Below are positions 40,828 to 48,610 of a DNA stretch of 64,000 bases, piece after piece. The stretch spans positions 2,050,001-2,114,000 of the forward strand of contig NC_009656.1 in NCBI RefSeq assembly GCF_000017205.1, in the 5' to 3' direction. Made by a program: the position numbers and the translations under genes. The DNA comes from Pseudomonas paraeruginosa PA7 (lineage in GTDB: Bacteria > Pseudomonadota > Gammaproteobacteria > Pseudomonadales > Pseudomonadaceae). Each line of letters begins with the position of its first letter. The stretch's first letter is position 1. The notes below the pieces were generated by a model. That model had not been told where the DNA came from. It did no database searches and saw only the letters and a program-made list of their open reading frames with translations.

Positions 40828-43485
40828 ATGCGCACCGAGCAACCGAAAGTCATCCACCTCAAGGACTATCAGGCGCCGGACTACCTGATCGACGAGACCC
40901 ACCTGAAATTCGAACTGTTCGAGGACCACAGCCTGGTGCACGCCGAGCTGAAGCTGCGGCGCAACCCCGAGCGCGGCGCCGGCCTGCCGCCGCTGTTGCT
41001 GCATGGCCAGCAACTGGAACTGCTGGCGCTCGAACTGGATGGCCAGGCGCTCGGCGCCGGCGACTACCAGCTGGACGACGAGCAGCTCGGGGTGCAACCG
41101 CTACAGGCCGAGTTCGTCCTCAGGAGCACGGTGCGTATCCATCCGGAAAGCAACACCGCGCTGGAAGGCCTGTACAAGTCCGGCAAGATGTTCTGCACCC
41201 AGTGCGAGGCCGAGGGTTTCCGCAAGATCACCTATTACCTCGACCGCCCCGACGTGATGAGTCGCTTCACCACCACCGTCAGCGCCGAACAGCAGCGCTA
41301 CCCGGTGCTGCTCTCCAACGGCAACCCGGTGGCCAGCGGTTCCGAGGGCAACGGCCGGCACTGGGCGACCTGGGAAGACCCGTTCAGGAAGCCGGCCTAC
41401 CTGTTCGCCCTGGTCGCCGGCGACCTCTGGTGCGTCGAGGACAGCTTCCGCACCATGAGCCAGCGCGACGTGGCGCTGCGCATCTACGTCGAGCCGGAGA
41501 ACATCGACAAGGTCCAGCACGCCATGGACAGCCTGAAGAAGTCGATGCGCTGGGACGAGGAGGTCTACGGTCGCGAGTACGACCTGGACATCTTCATGAT
41601 CGTCGCGGTCAATGACTTCAACATGGGCGCGATGGAGAACAAGGGCCTCAACATCTTCAACTCCAGCTGCGTCCTGGCCCGCGCCGAGACCGCCACCGAC
41701 GCCGCCCACCAGCGGGTCGAGGGAGTGGTGGCGCACGAGTACTTCCACAACTGGTCGGGCAACCGGGTGACCTGCCGCGACTGGTTCCAGCTGTCGCTCA
41801 AGGAAGGCTTCACCGTGTTCCGCGACTCGGAATTCTCCGCCGACATGAACTCGCGCACGGTCAAGCGCGTCGAGGACGTGGCCTTCCTGCGCACCAACCA
41901 GTTCGCCGAGGACGCCGGGCCGATGGCGCATCCGGTGCGCCCCGACTCGTTCATCGAGATTTCCAACTTCTACACCCTGACCGTCTACGAGAAGGGCTCG
42001 GAAGTGGTGCGGATGATCCACACCCTGCTCGGCGCTGAGGGCTTCCGCAAGGGCTCGGACCTGTACTTCCAGCGCCACGACGGCCAGGCGGTGACCTGCG
42101 ACGACTTCGTCAAGGCCATGGAAGACGCCAATGGCGTCGACCTGACCCAGTTCAAGCGCTGGTACAGCCAGTCCGGCACTCCGCGCCTGGCGGTGGAAGG
42201 CGAGTACGACGCCGCCGCCCGCCGCTACACCCTGACGGTGCGTCAGAGCTGCCCGCCGACTCCCGGCCAGCCGAGCAAGGAACCCTTCGTCATCCCGCTG
42301 CAGATGGGCCTGCTCGACGGCCAGGGCAACGAACTCCCGCTGCGCCTGGAAGGCGAGGCCGCGGCCCAGGGCGGCAACCGCGTGCTGGCGGTGACCGAGG
42401 CCGAGCAGCGCTTCGTCTTCGTCGAGGTGCCGGAGCAACCGCTGCCATCGCTGCTGCGCGGTTTCTCCGCGCCGGTGAAACTGAGCTTCCCCTACAGCCG
42501 CGACCAGTTGCTGTTCCTCATGCAGCACGACAGCGACGGCTTCAACCGCTGGGAAGCCGGCCAGCAGCTTTCGGTGCAGGTCCTGCAGGAGCTGATCGGC
42601 CAGCACCAGCGCGGCGAGCGACTGGTACTCGACCCACGCCTGATCGAGGCCTACCGCACCCTCCTGGCGGACGAGGCGCTGGACCAGGCAATGGTCGCCG
42701 AGATGCTCTCGCTGCCCAGCGAGGCCTATCTCACCGAGATCAGCGAAGTCGCCGATGTCGACGCGATCCATGCCGCCCGCGAATTCGCCCGCCAGCGTAT
42801 CGGCGAAGCGCTGTTCGAACCGCTGTGGCAGCGCTACCAGGCCAACCGCGCGATTTCCCGCGACACCGCCTACCTCGCCGAGGCCTCGCACATCGCCCGG
42901 CGCAGCCTGCAGAACATCGCGCTGTCCTACCTGTCGCTGTCGGGCCGGGAGGAAATCCTCGCCGCCTGCCTGGAGCAGTACGAAGGCTGCGACAACATGA
43001 CCGAACGCCTGACCGCCCTGGCGGTGCTGGTCAACTCCGGCTTCGAGGCGGAGAAGGGCAAGGCCCTGGCCATGTTCGCCGACTACTTCAAGGACGACCC
43101 GCTGGTGATGGACCAGTGGTTCAGCGTGCAGGCCGGCTCGCCGCTGCCGGGTGGGCTGGAGCGGGTCCAGGCGCTGATGCAGCACCCGGCGTTCACCCTG
43201 AAGAACCCGAACAAGGTGCGCGCGCTGATCGGCGCGTTCGCCAACCAGAACCTGGTCAACTTCCATCGTCCGGACGGCGCCGGCTATCGCTTCCTCGCCG
43301 ACCAGGTGATCGTGCTCAACGCACTCAACCCGCAGATCGCCTCGCGCCTGCTGGTGCCGCTGACCCGCTGGCGCAAGTACGACCAGGCGCGGCAGGCGCT
43401 GATGCGCGGCGAGCTGGAACGCATCCTGGCCTCCGGCGAATTGTCCAGCGACGTCTACGAAGTGGTGAGCAAGAGCCTGGCCTGA
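40828..43485 (+). CDS. pepN: Aminopeptidase N
   Basis: 885 residues, typical for the bacterial M1 enzyme. It removes N-terminal residues from peptides in the cytosol. The exopeptidase motif GAMEN is at 267-271, and the zinc site HEYFH-x18-E is His303, Glu304, His307 and Glu326. The N-terminal beta domain and the C-terminal helical domain (from about residue 550) are complete. It follows the DUF2797 gene by 18 bases and is closed by a terminator-like hairpin. Confidence 0.97.
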   Translation: MRTEQPKVIHLKDYQAPDYLIDETHLKFELFEDHSLVHAELKLRRNPERGAGLPPLLLHGQQLELLALELDGQALGAGDYQLDDEQLGVQPLQAEFVLRSTVRIHPESNTALEGLYKSGKMFCTQCEAEGFRKITYYLDRPDVMSRFTTTVSAEQQRYPVLLSNGNPVASGSEGNGRHWATWEDPFRKPAYLFALVAGDLWCVEDSFRTMSQRDVALRIYVEPENIDKVQHAMDSLKKSMRWDEEVYGREYDLDIFMIVAVNDFNMGAMENKGLNIFNSSCVLARAETATDAAHQRVEGVVAHEYFHNWSGNRVTCRDWFQLSLKEGFTVFRDSEFSADMNSRTVKRVEDVAFLRTNQFAEDAGPMAHPVRPDSFIEISNFYTLTVYEKGSEVVRMIHTLLGAEGFRKGSDLYFQRHDGQAVTCDDFVKAMEDANGVDLTQFKRWYSQSGTPRLAVEGEYDAAARRYTLTVRQSCPPTPGQPSKEPFVIPLQMGLLDGQGNELPLRLEGEAAAQGGNRVLAVTEAEQRFVFVEVPEQPLPSLLRGFSAPVKLSFPYSRDQLLFLMQHDSDGFNRWEAGQQLSVQVLQELIGQHQRGERLVLDPRLIEAYRTLLADEALDQAMVAEMLSLPSEAYLTEISEVADVDAIHAAREFARQRIGEALFEPLWQRYQANRAISRDTAYLAEASHIARRSLQNIALSYLSLSGREEILAACLEQYEGCDNMTERLTALAVLVNSGFEAEKGKALAMFADYFKDDPLVMDQWFSVQAGSPLPGGLERVQALMQHPAFTLKNPNKVRALIGAFANQNLVNFHRPDGAGYRFLADQVIVLNALNPQIASRLLVPLTRWRKYDQARQALMRGELERILASGELSSDVYEVVSKSLA

Positions 43486-43507
43486 TCCGCCAGCCTCGCC
43501 TGGAAGA

Positions 43508-43541
43508 GGGTGTTACTGGCCACTGGCTGGTAACGCCCTTT
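43508..43541 (+). terminator. Terminator-like hairpin after pepN
   Basis: GGGTGTTAC-TG-GCC (43508-43521) pairs with GGC-TG-GTAACGCCC (43525-43538) with a two-base mismatch and one wobble, followed by TTTG. It lies 22 bases past the pepN stop. Its near-dyad GTTAC...GTAAC could alternatively be a protein site. Confidence 0.5.
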
Positions 43542-43637
43542 GTTACTTCTGGGAATCGCTTCACTGTTTTGCATTGATGGAGTCCGCCTAATCGCCTTTC
43601 GCGAATCCCCGGGCGCAGGCTCTGCAAAGGGACTTTT

Positions 43638-43670
43638 CGCGCCATCGGCGAATTTCGCCTGGCGCGTTTT
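43638..43670 (+). terminator. Second hairpin with T-run upstream of the DUF1302 operon
   Basis: CGCGCCA (43638-43644) pairs with TGGCGCG (43660-43666); inside, GGCGAA-T-TTCGCC forms a second stem; TTTT follows at 43667-43670. It is too far (150 bases) from pepN to be a simple pepN terminator and may end a small RNA. Confidence 0.5.
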
Positions 43671-43771
43671 GTCGGACACCTCCGGTTTTCTGGTCAGTGA
43701 ATGAACAGTCATCCGGCAGGAAGTCCTGTTTTTTCGCAATCCATTGAATTGCCTGGAGGATTCCGTTGTAT

Positions 43772-43787
43772 TGGCATCCCGGTTGCA
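43772..43787 (+). promoter_or_regulatory. Sigma-54 (RpoN) promoter of the DUF1302 operon
   Basis: TGGCATCCCGGTTGCA fits the -24/-12 consensus TGGCAC-N5-TTGCA with the GG and GC dinucleotides correctly spaced and only one or two deviations. A transcript would start near 43799, leaving a leader of about 130 bases before the ATG at 43931. Such promoters need an enhancer-binding activator; no such gene is adjacent. Confidence 0.7.
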
Positions 43788-43930
43788 CTGCCTCGTCGCG
43801 CGCTTCCCTTCCGTCGACGCGAGGCCGGTGATGCCGCGATCACCCATAACAAGGCCGCAGAGAAACGGCCGAACGGCGAACCGCCCGCAGTGGCGGCGCC
43901 CAACGCATGACCACATGGAGTGAGTTCCCG

Positions 43931-45895
43931 ATGTACATCCCCAACCACCAGCCCCGGCTGCGCTGCGCGCCGGCCCGGGCCGGCTTCGCCTTCGCCGGGC
44001 TGCTGCCGCTGCTGGGCGGCCAGGCCCAGGCCGTCGAGTTCAGCTTCCTCGACAACGAAGTGTCCGGTTCGCTCGATACCACCCTGTCCTACGGCACCCT
44101 GTGGCGGGTGCAGGGCCAGGACAAGAGCAACAACGACATCAACACCAACGACGGCAACCGCAACTTCGATACCGGCCTGGTTTCCGAGGTCTACAAGATC
44201 ACCTCGGACCTGGAGGCGACCTGGCGCAACTATGGCGTGTTCATCCGTGGCACGGCGTTCTATGACACCCAGATCATGGACAAGCGCAACGACTACTACA
44301 GCCACAACACCCCGTCGCAGCCCAGCCAGAGCCATCCCCACGACGACCGCTTCACCAGCCAGACCCGCGACATCGCCGGGCACAAGGCGGAAATCCTCGA
44401 CGCCTACGTCTACGGCAGCTGGGACATCGGCAACATGCCGCTGAGCGCGCGCTTCGGCCGCCAGGTGTTCAACTGGGGCGAGGGCATCTTCTACCGCGGC
44501 GGGGTCAACACCACCAACCCGGTGGACGCCGCCAAGTACCGCCTGCCCGGCTCCGAGCTCAAGGAAGTGCTGATGCCGGTGGAGGCGCTGAGCTTCAACA
44601 TCGGCCTGACCGACAACCTGTCGATGGAAACCTTCTACCAGTGGAACTGGAAGGAGACCCGCCTCGACCCGGTCGGCACCTTCTTCTCCGAGACCGACCT
44701 GTTCGCCGACGGCGGCAACACCGGCTACAGCGACTTCACCGGCACCGCGCTGGACACCCCGGTGCCCGGCTTCGGCAACGTCATCGGCCTGTACCAGGCG
44801 CTGGGCAACAACCCGCTGCTCAGCGGCGCGCTGAAGAACACCGGCCTCTATGCCAATGGCGTGACCCCGGCCTACGGCAACGTGATGAAGGTGTCGTCCA
44901 TCGGCAAGGACATCAACGCGCGCAACGACGGCCAGTTCGGCGTGGCCTTCCGCTACATCGCCGAGGAGCTGAACAGCACCGAGTTCGGCTTCTACTTCGT
45001 CAACTACCACTCCAAGGAACCGACCCTGTACGCCGACATCGGCGACTACGCCGGCGCCGACCTGGCGGCGTTGGCCAACACCCTGCGGCCGATCGCCGGC
45101 AACCTCGCCGAGGCCCTGGCCAGCGGCCTGGTGACCGCCGACGTGATGGGCAACATCAACGCGCGCCGCGAGTTCGCCGAAGACATCCGCATGTACGGCT
45201 TCAGCTTCAACACCACGGTGGGCGACGCCTCGGTGTTCGGCGAGCTGGCCTACCGGCCGAACCTGCCGATCGGCATCGCCGCCACCAACGACCTGATCGG
45301 CGACCTCGCCCACGGCGCGGCGCAGGCCGCCAATGGCGGGCAGATCAACGTCGGCGGGCAGATGGTCGGCCTCGGCGGGCAGATCCACAACTACGAGCGG
45401 GTCGAGGCGTTCAATACCTCCCTGGGGACCATCTACAACTTCGGCCCGTCGCTGAGCTTCGACTCGCTGACCGGCGTCGCCGAGCTGGCCTCGGAACACC
45501 TGCGCGGCAGCAGCCTGAAGTACACCGCCTACGACGGCAGCACCCGCTACTACGCCGGGCGCGGCAACAGCTCCTATGTCTCCGGCGGCGACCGTGGCGA
45601 CCAGGTGAACCGCAACGCCTACGGCTACACCCTGCTGCTCAGCGGCACCTGGAACGATGTGTTCGCCGGGGTCAACGTGTCGCCCTACGTGGTCTACAAG
45701 GACGATTTCGAAGGTAACTCCTACCAGACCGGCAACTTCATCGAAGGCCGCAAGGCCTACACCCTGGGGGTCAAGGCCACCTACCTGAACAGTCTGGAAG
45801 GCGAGCTGCAGTACACCGAGTTCTATGGCGGCGGACAGAACAACAATATCCGCGACCGCGACAACATCGGCCTGACCGTCAAGTATTCCTTCTGA
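43931..45895 (+). CDS. DUF1302 outer-membrane barrel-like protein
   Basis: 654 residues. Signal peptide of about 34 residues (FAGLLPLLGGQAQA/VEF). The mature protein is rich in Tyr, Asn, Gly and alternating hydrophobic strands, ends YSF, and fits DUF1302, thought to be an outer-membrane beta barrel. GGAGTGAG before the ATG at 43931 decides that start over an ATG eight codons earlier. From my recollection of PAO1 order this is the locus tagged PA3082 and named gbt (glycine betaine transmethylase); nothing in the sequence resembles a methyltransferase. It is the first gene of a probable four-gene envelope operon. Confidence 0.88.
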   Translation: MYIPNHQPRLRCAPARAGFAFAGLLPLLGGQAQAVEFSFLDNEVSGSLDTTLSYGTLWRVQGQDKSNNDINTNDGNRNFDTGLVSEVYKITSDLEATWRNYGVFIRGTAFYDTQIMDKRNDYYSHNTPSQPSQSHPHDDRFTSQTRDIAGHKAEILDAYVYGSWDIGNMPLSARFGRQVFNWGEGIFYRGGVNTTNPVDAAKYRLPGSELKEVLMPVEALSFNIGLTDNLSMETFYQWNWKETRLDPVGTFFSETDLFADGGNTGYSDFTGTALDTPVPGFGNVIGLYQALGNNPLLSGALKNTGLYANGVTPAYGNVMKVSSIGKDINARNDGQFGVAFRYIAEELNSTEFGFYFVNYHSKEPTLYADIGDYAGADLAALANTLRPIAGNLAEALASGLVTADVMGNINARREFAEDIRMYGFSFNTTVGDASVFGELAYRPNLPIGIAATNDLIGDLAHGAAQAANGGQINVGGQMVGLGGQIHNYERVEAFNTSLGTIYNFGPSLSFDSLTGVAELASEHLRGSSLKYTAYDGSTRYYAGRGNSSYVSGGDRGDQVNRNAYGYTLLLSGTWNDVFAGVNVSPYVVYKDDFEGNSYQTGNFIEGRKAYTLGVKATYLNSLEGELQYTEFYGGGQNNNIRDRDNIGLTVKYSF

Positions 45896-45953
45896 CCGAA
45901 CCGATAGCGACACGGGCGCCGCGAGCGCCCGGCACCTCACACGGAGAACCCTC

Positions 45954-47321
45954 ATGTTGAACAAGCACCTGCTGATCGGCGCCTCCCTGGCGCTGGCCCT
46001 GGGCAGCGGTGGCGCGCTGGCCGGCGTTTCCGCCGGCGAGGCGGCGCAGTTGAAGTCGAGCCTCACCCCGCTGGGCGCGGAGAAGGCCGGCAACGCCGCC
46101 GGCAGCATTCCCGCCTGGACCGGCGGTATCACCCAGGCGCCGGCCGGCTACAAGCCGGGCCAGCACCATCCGGATCCGTTCGCCGCGGACAAGCCGCTGT
46201 TCACCATCGACAAGACCAACCTGGAACAACACAAGGCGCACCTGACCCCGGGCCAGCTGGCGCTGTTCAAGACCTATCCGGACAGCTTCCGGATGCCGGT
46301 CTACCCCAGCCGCCGTTCCGGCTCGGCGCCGCAGTGGCTGTACGACAACACCTTCGCCAATGCCACCAGCGCCAAGCTGCTGGACGGCGGCAACGGGTTC
46401 GCCGACGCCTATGGCGGGGTGCCGTTCCCGATCCCGAAGAGCGGCGTGGAGGCGCTGTGGAACCACGTTGCCCGCTACCGCGGCACTTATGTCGTGCGCC
46501 GCGCCTCGGAAGTCGCGGTGCAGCGCAACGGCAGCTATTCGCTGGTGACCTCGCAGCAGGAAGCGCTGTTCAAGTACTACCTCAAGGGCGGCAGCTTCGC
46601 CGACCTGAACAACGTGATGTTCTACTACCTGTCGTTCACCAAGAGTCCGGCGCGCCTGGCCGGTGGCGCGGTGCTGGTGCACGAGACCCTCGACCAGGTC
46701 AAGGAGCCGCGCCAGGCCTGGGGCTACAACGCCGGCCAGCGTCGTGTGCGGCGCGCGCCGAACCTCGCCTACGACACGCCGATCGCCGCCGCCGACGGCC
46801 TGCGCACGGCCGACGACACCGACATGTTCAACGGCGCGCCGGACCGCTACGACTGGAAGCTGCTGGGCAAGAAGGAAATCTACATCCCCTACAACAACTA
46901 CAAGGTCAGCAGTCCCGAGGTGAAGTACGACGAGCTGCTCAAGCCCGGGCACCTCGATCCGCAGTACACCCGCTACGAACTGCACCGCGTGTGGGTGGTG
47001 GAAGGCACCCTGAAGCCGGGCGCGCGGCACATCTACTCCAAGCGCACCCTGTATCTCGACGAGGACAGCTGGAGCGCGGCGGTGGTCGACCAGTACGACG
47101 GTCGCGGCGAACTCTGGCGGGTGTCCATGGCCTACCTGAAGAACTTCTACGACCTGCCCTACACCTGGAGCGCGCTGGACGTGTTCCATGACCTGCAGGC
47201 GCGTCGCTACCACGTGCAGAACCTGGACAACGAGGAGCCGGGCACCATCGACTTCACCCAGGCGGTTCCGGACGATTCCTACTTCAAGCCCTCGGCGCTG
47301 CGCCGCCGCGGCACCCGCTGA
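45954..47321 (+). CDS. DUF1329 periplasmic LolA-like protein
   Basis: 455 residues with a clear signal peptide (MLNKHLLIGASLALALGSGGALAG). The rest is DUF1329, which as I recall is classed with the LolA/LolB/RseB lipid-binding fold. Visible conserved stretches are KAGNAAGSIPAWTGGI near residue 42, GYKPGQHHPDPFA, and RRAPNLAYDTP. Family genes almost always sit next to DUF1302 and an MMPL transporter, as here. It probably carries a hydrophobic ligand across the periplasm. CGGAGAACC precedes the ATG, 58 bases after the DUF1302 gene. A GC-rich hairpin (GGCGCC at 47336 and 47368) follows the gene. Confidence 0.87.
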   Translation: MLNKHLLIGASLALALGSGGALAGVSAGEAAQLKSSLTPLGAEKAGNAAGSIPAWTGGITQAPAGYKPGQHHPDPFAADKPLFTIDKTNLEQHKAHLTPGQLALFKTYPDSFRMPVYPSRRSGSAPQWLYDNTFANATSAKLLDGGNGFADAYGGVPFPIPKSGVEALWNHVARYRGTYVVRRASEVAVQRNGSYSLVTSQQEALFKYYLKGGSFADLNNVMFYYLSFTKSPARLAGGAVLVHETLDQVKEPRQAWGYNAGQRRVRRAPNLAYDTPIAAADGLRTADDTDMFNGAPDRYDWKLLGKKEIYIPYNNYKVSSPEVKYDELLKPGHLDPQYTRYELHRVWVVEGTLKPGARHIYSKRTLYLDEDSWSAAVVDQYDGRGELWRVSMAYLKNFYDLPYTWSALDVFHDLQARRYHVQNLDNEEPGTIDFTQAVPDDSYFKPSALRRRGTR

Positions 47322-47426
47322 TCGCTCCGCTCGCCGGCGCCGACCGCTTCCCTCCGGGGAGGAGGGCGGCGCCGATCCCCCGTTACAGACGGCTTACACG
47401 CTTAACAAAAGATAACGTGGCTTCAA

Positions 47427-47456
47427 TTGTCTCCGTCGCCAAAGGCTGGCTATATA
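47427..47456 (+). promoter_or_regulatory. Possible internal promoter before the YCF48 gene
   Basis: TTGTCT (47427-47432), 18 bases, TATATA (47451-47456) in an unusually AT-rich 179-base spacer. It would allow the YCF48 and MMPL genes to be expressed apart from the sigma-54 promoter. Confidence 0.4.
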
Positions 47457-47500
47457 ACGCTCACCACGAACCACTAATAACAACAACGGGGACGGTATCC

Positions 47501-48598
47501 ATGCGTGAGCCCATGACGTGGCGCACTTCGCTCGGCCAATCCGCAAACGCTTCGCGGCATCCGGCCATTCCTTCCAGATCGCCCCTGGCCAGCAGGGCCC
47601 TGTCGTTTCTCGGGGCGCTTTCTCTCCTGACCTTCGCCGCCACCCCGGTCCTGGCCGAGTCGGCGCCAACCGCCGCGCCGCCGCAGTTCGCCGTGGAATC
47701 GCCGAAGGCCGCCAGCAGCCTGCTGCTCAGCGTCGCCCATGCCGGCAAGCGGCTGGTCGCGGTCGGCGACCGCGGGCATATCCTGCTCTCCGACGACGAT
47801 GGCAAGACCTGGAGCCAGGCCAAGGTGCCGACCCGCCAGTTGCTCACCTCGGTGTTCTTCGTCAACGAGCGCAAGGGCTGGGCGGTCGGGCACGATGCGC
47901 AGATCCTCGTCAGCGACGATGCCGGCAGCACCTGGACCAGGCAGTTCGAGGATCTCGGCCGCGAATCGCCGCTGCTGGACATCTGGTTCGCCGACGAACG
48001 GCACGGCCTGGCCGTCGGCGCCTATGGCGCGCTGCTGGAAACCCGCGACGGCGGCCAGCGCTGGGAAGACGTCAGCGAACGCCTGGACAACGAGGACCAG
48101 TTCCACCTCAATGCCATCGCCGCGGTCAAGGACAGCGGCCTGCTGGTGGTCGGCGAGGCCGGCATTCTGTTCCGCTCGAAGGACTGGGGCGCCACCTGGG
48201 AAAAGCTCGAAGGCCCCTACGAGGGTTCGCTGTTCGGCGCCATCGGTACCGCCGACGTCGGCGGCGTGCTGGTCTACGGCCTGCGCGGGCACCTGTTCCG
48301 TTCCGCCGATTTCGGTGACAGCTGGGAGGCGATCCCGCTGAAGGCCGCTTCCGGCGACCTGGAATTCGGTCTCTCCGACGGCGCGCTGCTGGCGGACGGC
48401 CGGATCGTCGTGGTCGGCCACGGCGGCAGCGTCCTCGAAAGCACCGACGGCGGGCGCAGCTTCAGCGTCTTCAACCGTCCCGACCGGCTGTCCCTGGCCG
48501 GCGTCAGCGCCACCGGCGACGGCCACCTGGTCCTGGTCGGCCAGGGCGGCGTGCACCTCGCTGCGGCGAACGGTGCCGCGCTCGAACAACAACAATAA
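47501..48598 (+). CDS. YCF48/BNR-type beta-propeller, exported
   Basis: 365 residues from ATG 47501 (GGGGA before it); a GTG 28 codons upstream is rejected because it precedes a non-conserved tail and the promoter-like AT-rich stretch. Signal peptide ends FAATPVLA/ESAP. Six BNR-like blades follow, each with G-x-x-G-x-(I/L)-x-x-(S/T)-x-D-x-G-x-x-(W/F): GDRGHILLSDDDGKTW, GHDAQILVSDDAGSTW, GAYGALLETRDGGQRW, GEAGILFRSKDWGATW, GLRGHLFRSADFGDSW, GHGGSVLESTDGGRSF. The fold is that of Ycf48/HCF136, assembly factors of photosystem II; in this non-photosynthetic organism it probably scaffolds the transporter. The MMPL gene starts 12 bases later. Confidence 0.88.
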   Translation: MREPMTWRTSLGQSANASRHPAIPSRSPLASRALSFLGALSLLTFAATPVLAESAPTAAPPQFAVESPKAASSLLLSVAHAGKRLVAVGDRGHILLSDDDGKTWSQAKVPTRQLLTSVFFVNERKGWAVGHDAQILVSDDAGSTWTRQFEDLGRESPLLDIWFADERHGLAVGAYGALLETRDGGQRWEDVSERLDNEDQFHLNAIAAVKDSGLLVVGEAGILFRSKDWGATWEKLEGPYEGSLFGAIGTADVGGVLVYGLRGHLFRSADFGDSWEAIPLKAASGDLEFGLSDGALLADGRIVVVGHGGSVLESTDGGRSFSVFNRPDRLSLAGVSATGDGHLVLVGQGGVHLAAANGAALEQQQ

Positions 48599-48610
48599 GG
48601 CGGGGGTCGC

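Larger units (their letters stand above)
43486..43930. other. 445-base regulatory intergenic region
   Basis: Holds the pepN hairpin terminator, a second hairpin followed by TTTT, a CAGGAAGTCCTG palindrome followed by TTTTTT (around 43713-43730), and a sigma-54 promoter for the downstream operon. Between the first two hairpins about 100 bases could encode a small RNA. Short open frames here have no ribosome sites. Confidence 0.6.

Noticed and set aside
41101-43266. 721-codon minus-strand open frame opposite pepN
   Set aside because: Shadow of pepN with no domain or start signal.
43588-43788. Minus-strand 66-codon frame in the pepN-DUF1302 spacer
   Set aside because: No ribosome site, composition unlike genes of the window, and it overlaps the sigma-54 promoter and hairpins.
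47417-47500. GTG start for the YCF48 protein 28 codons upstream
   Set aside because: It would sit inside the AT-rich promoter-like stretch and place the signal peptide far from the N terminus.
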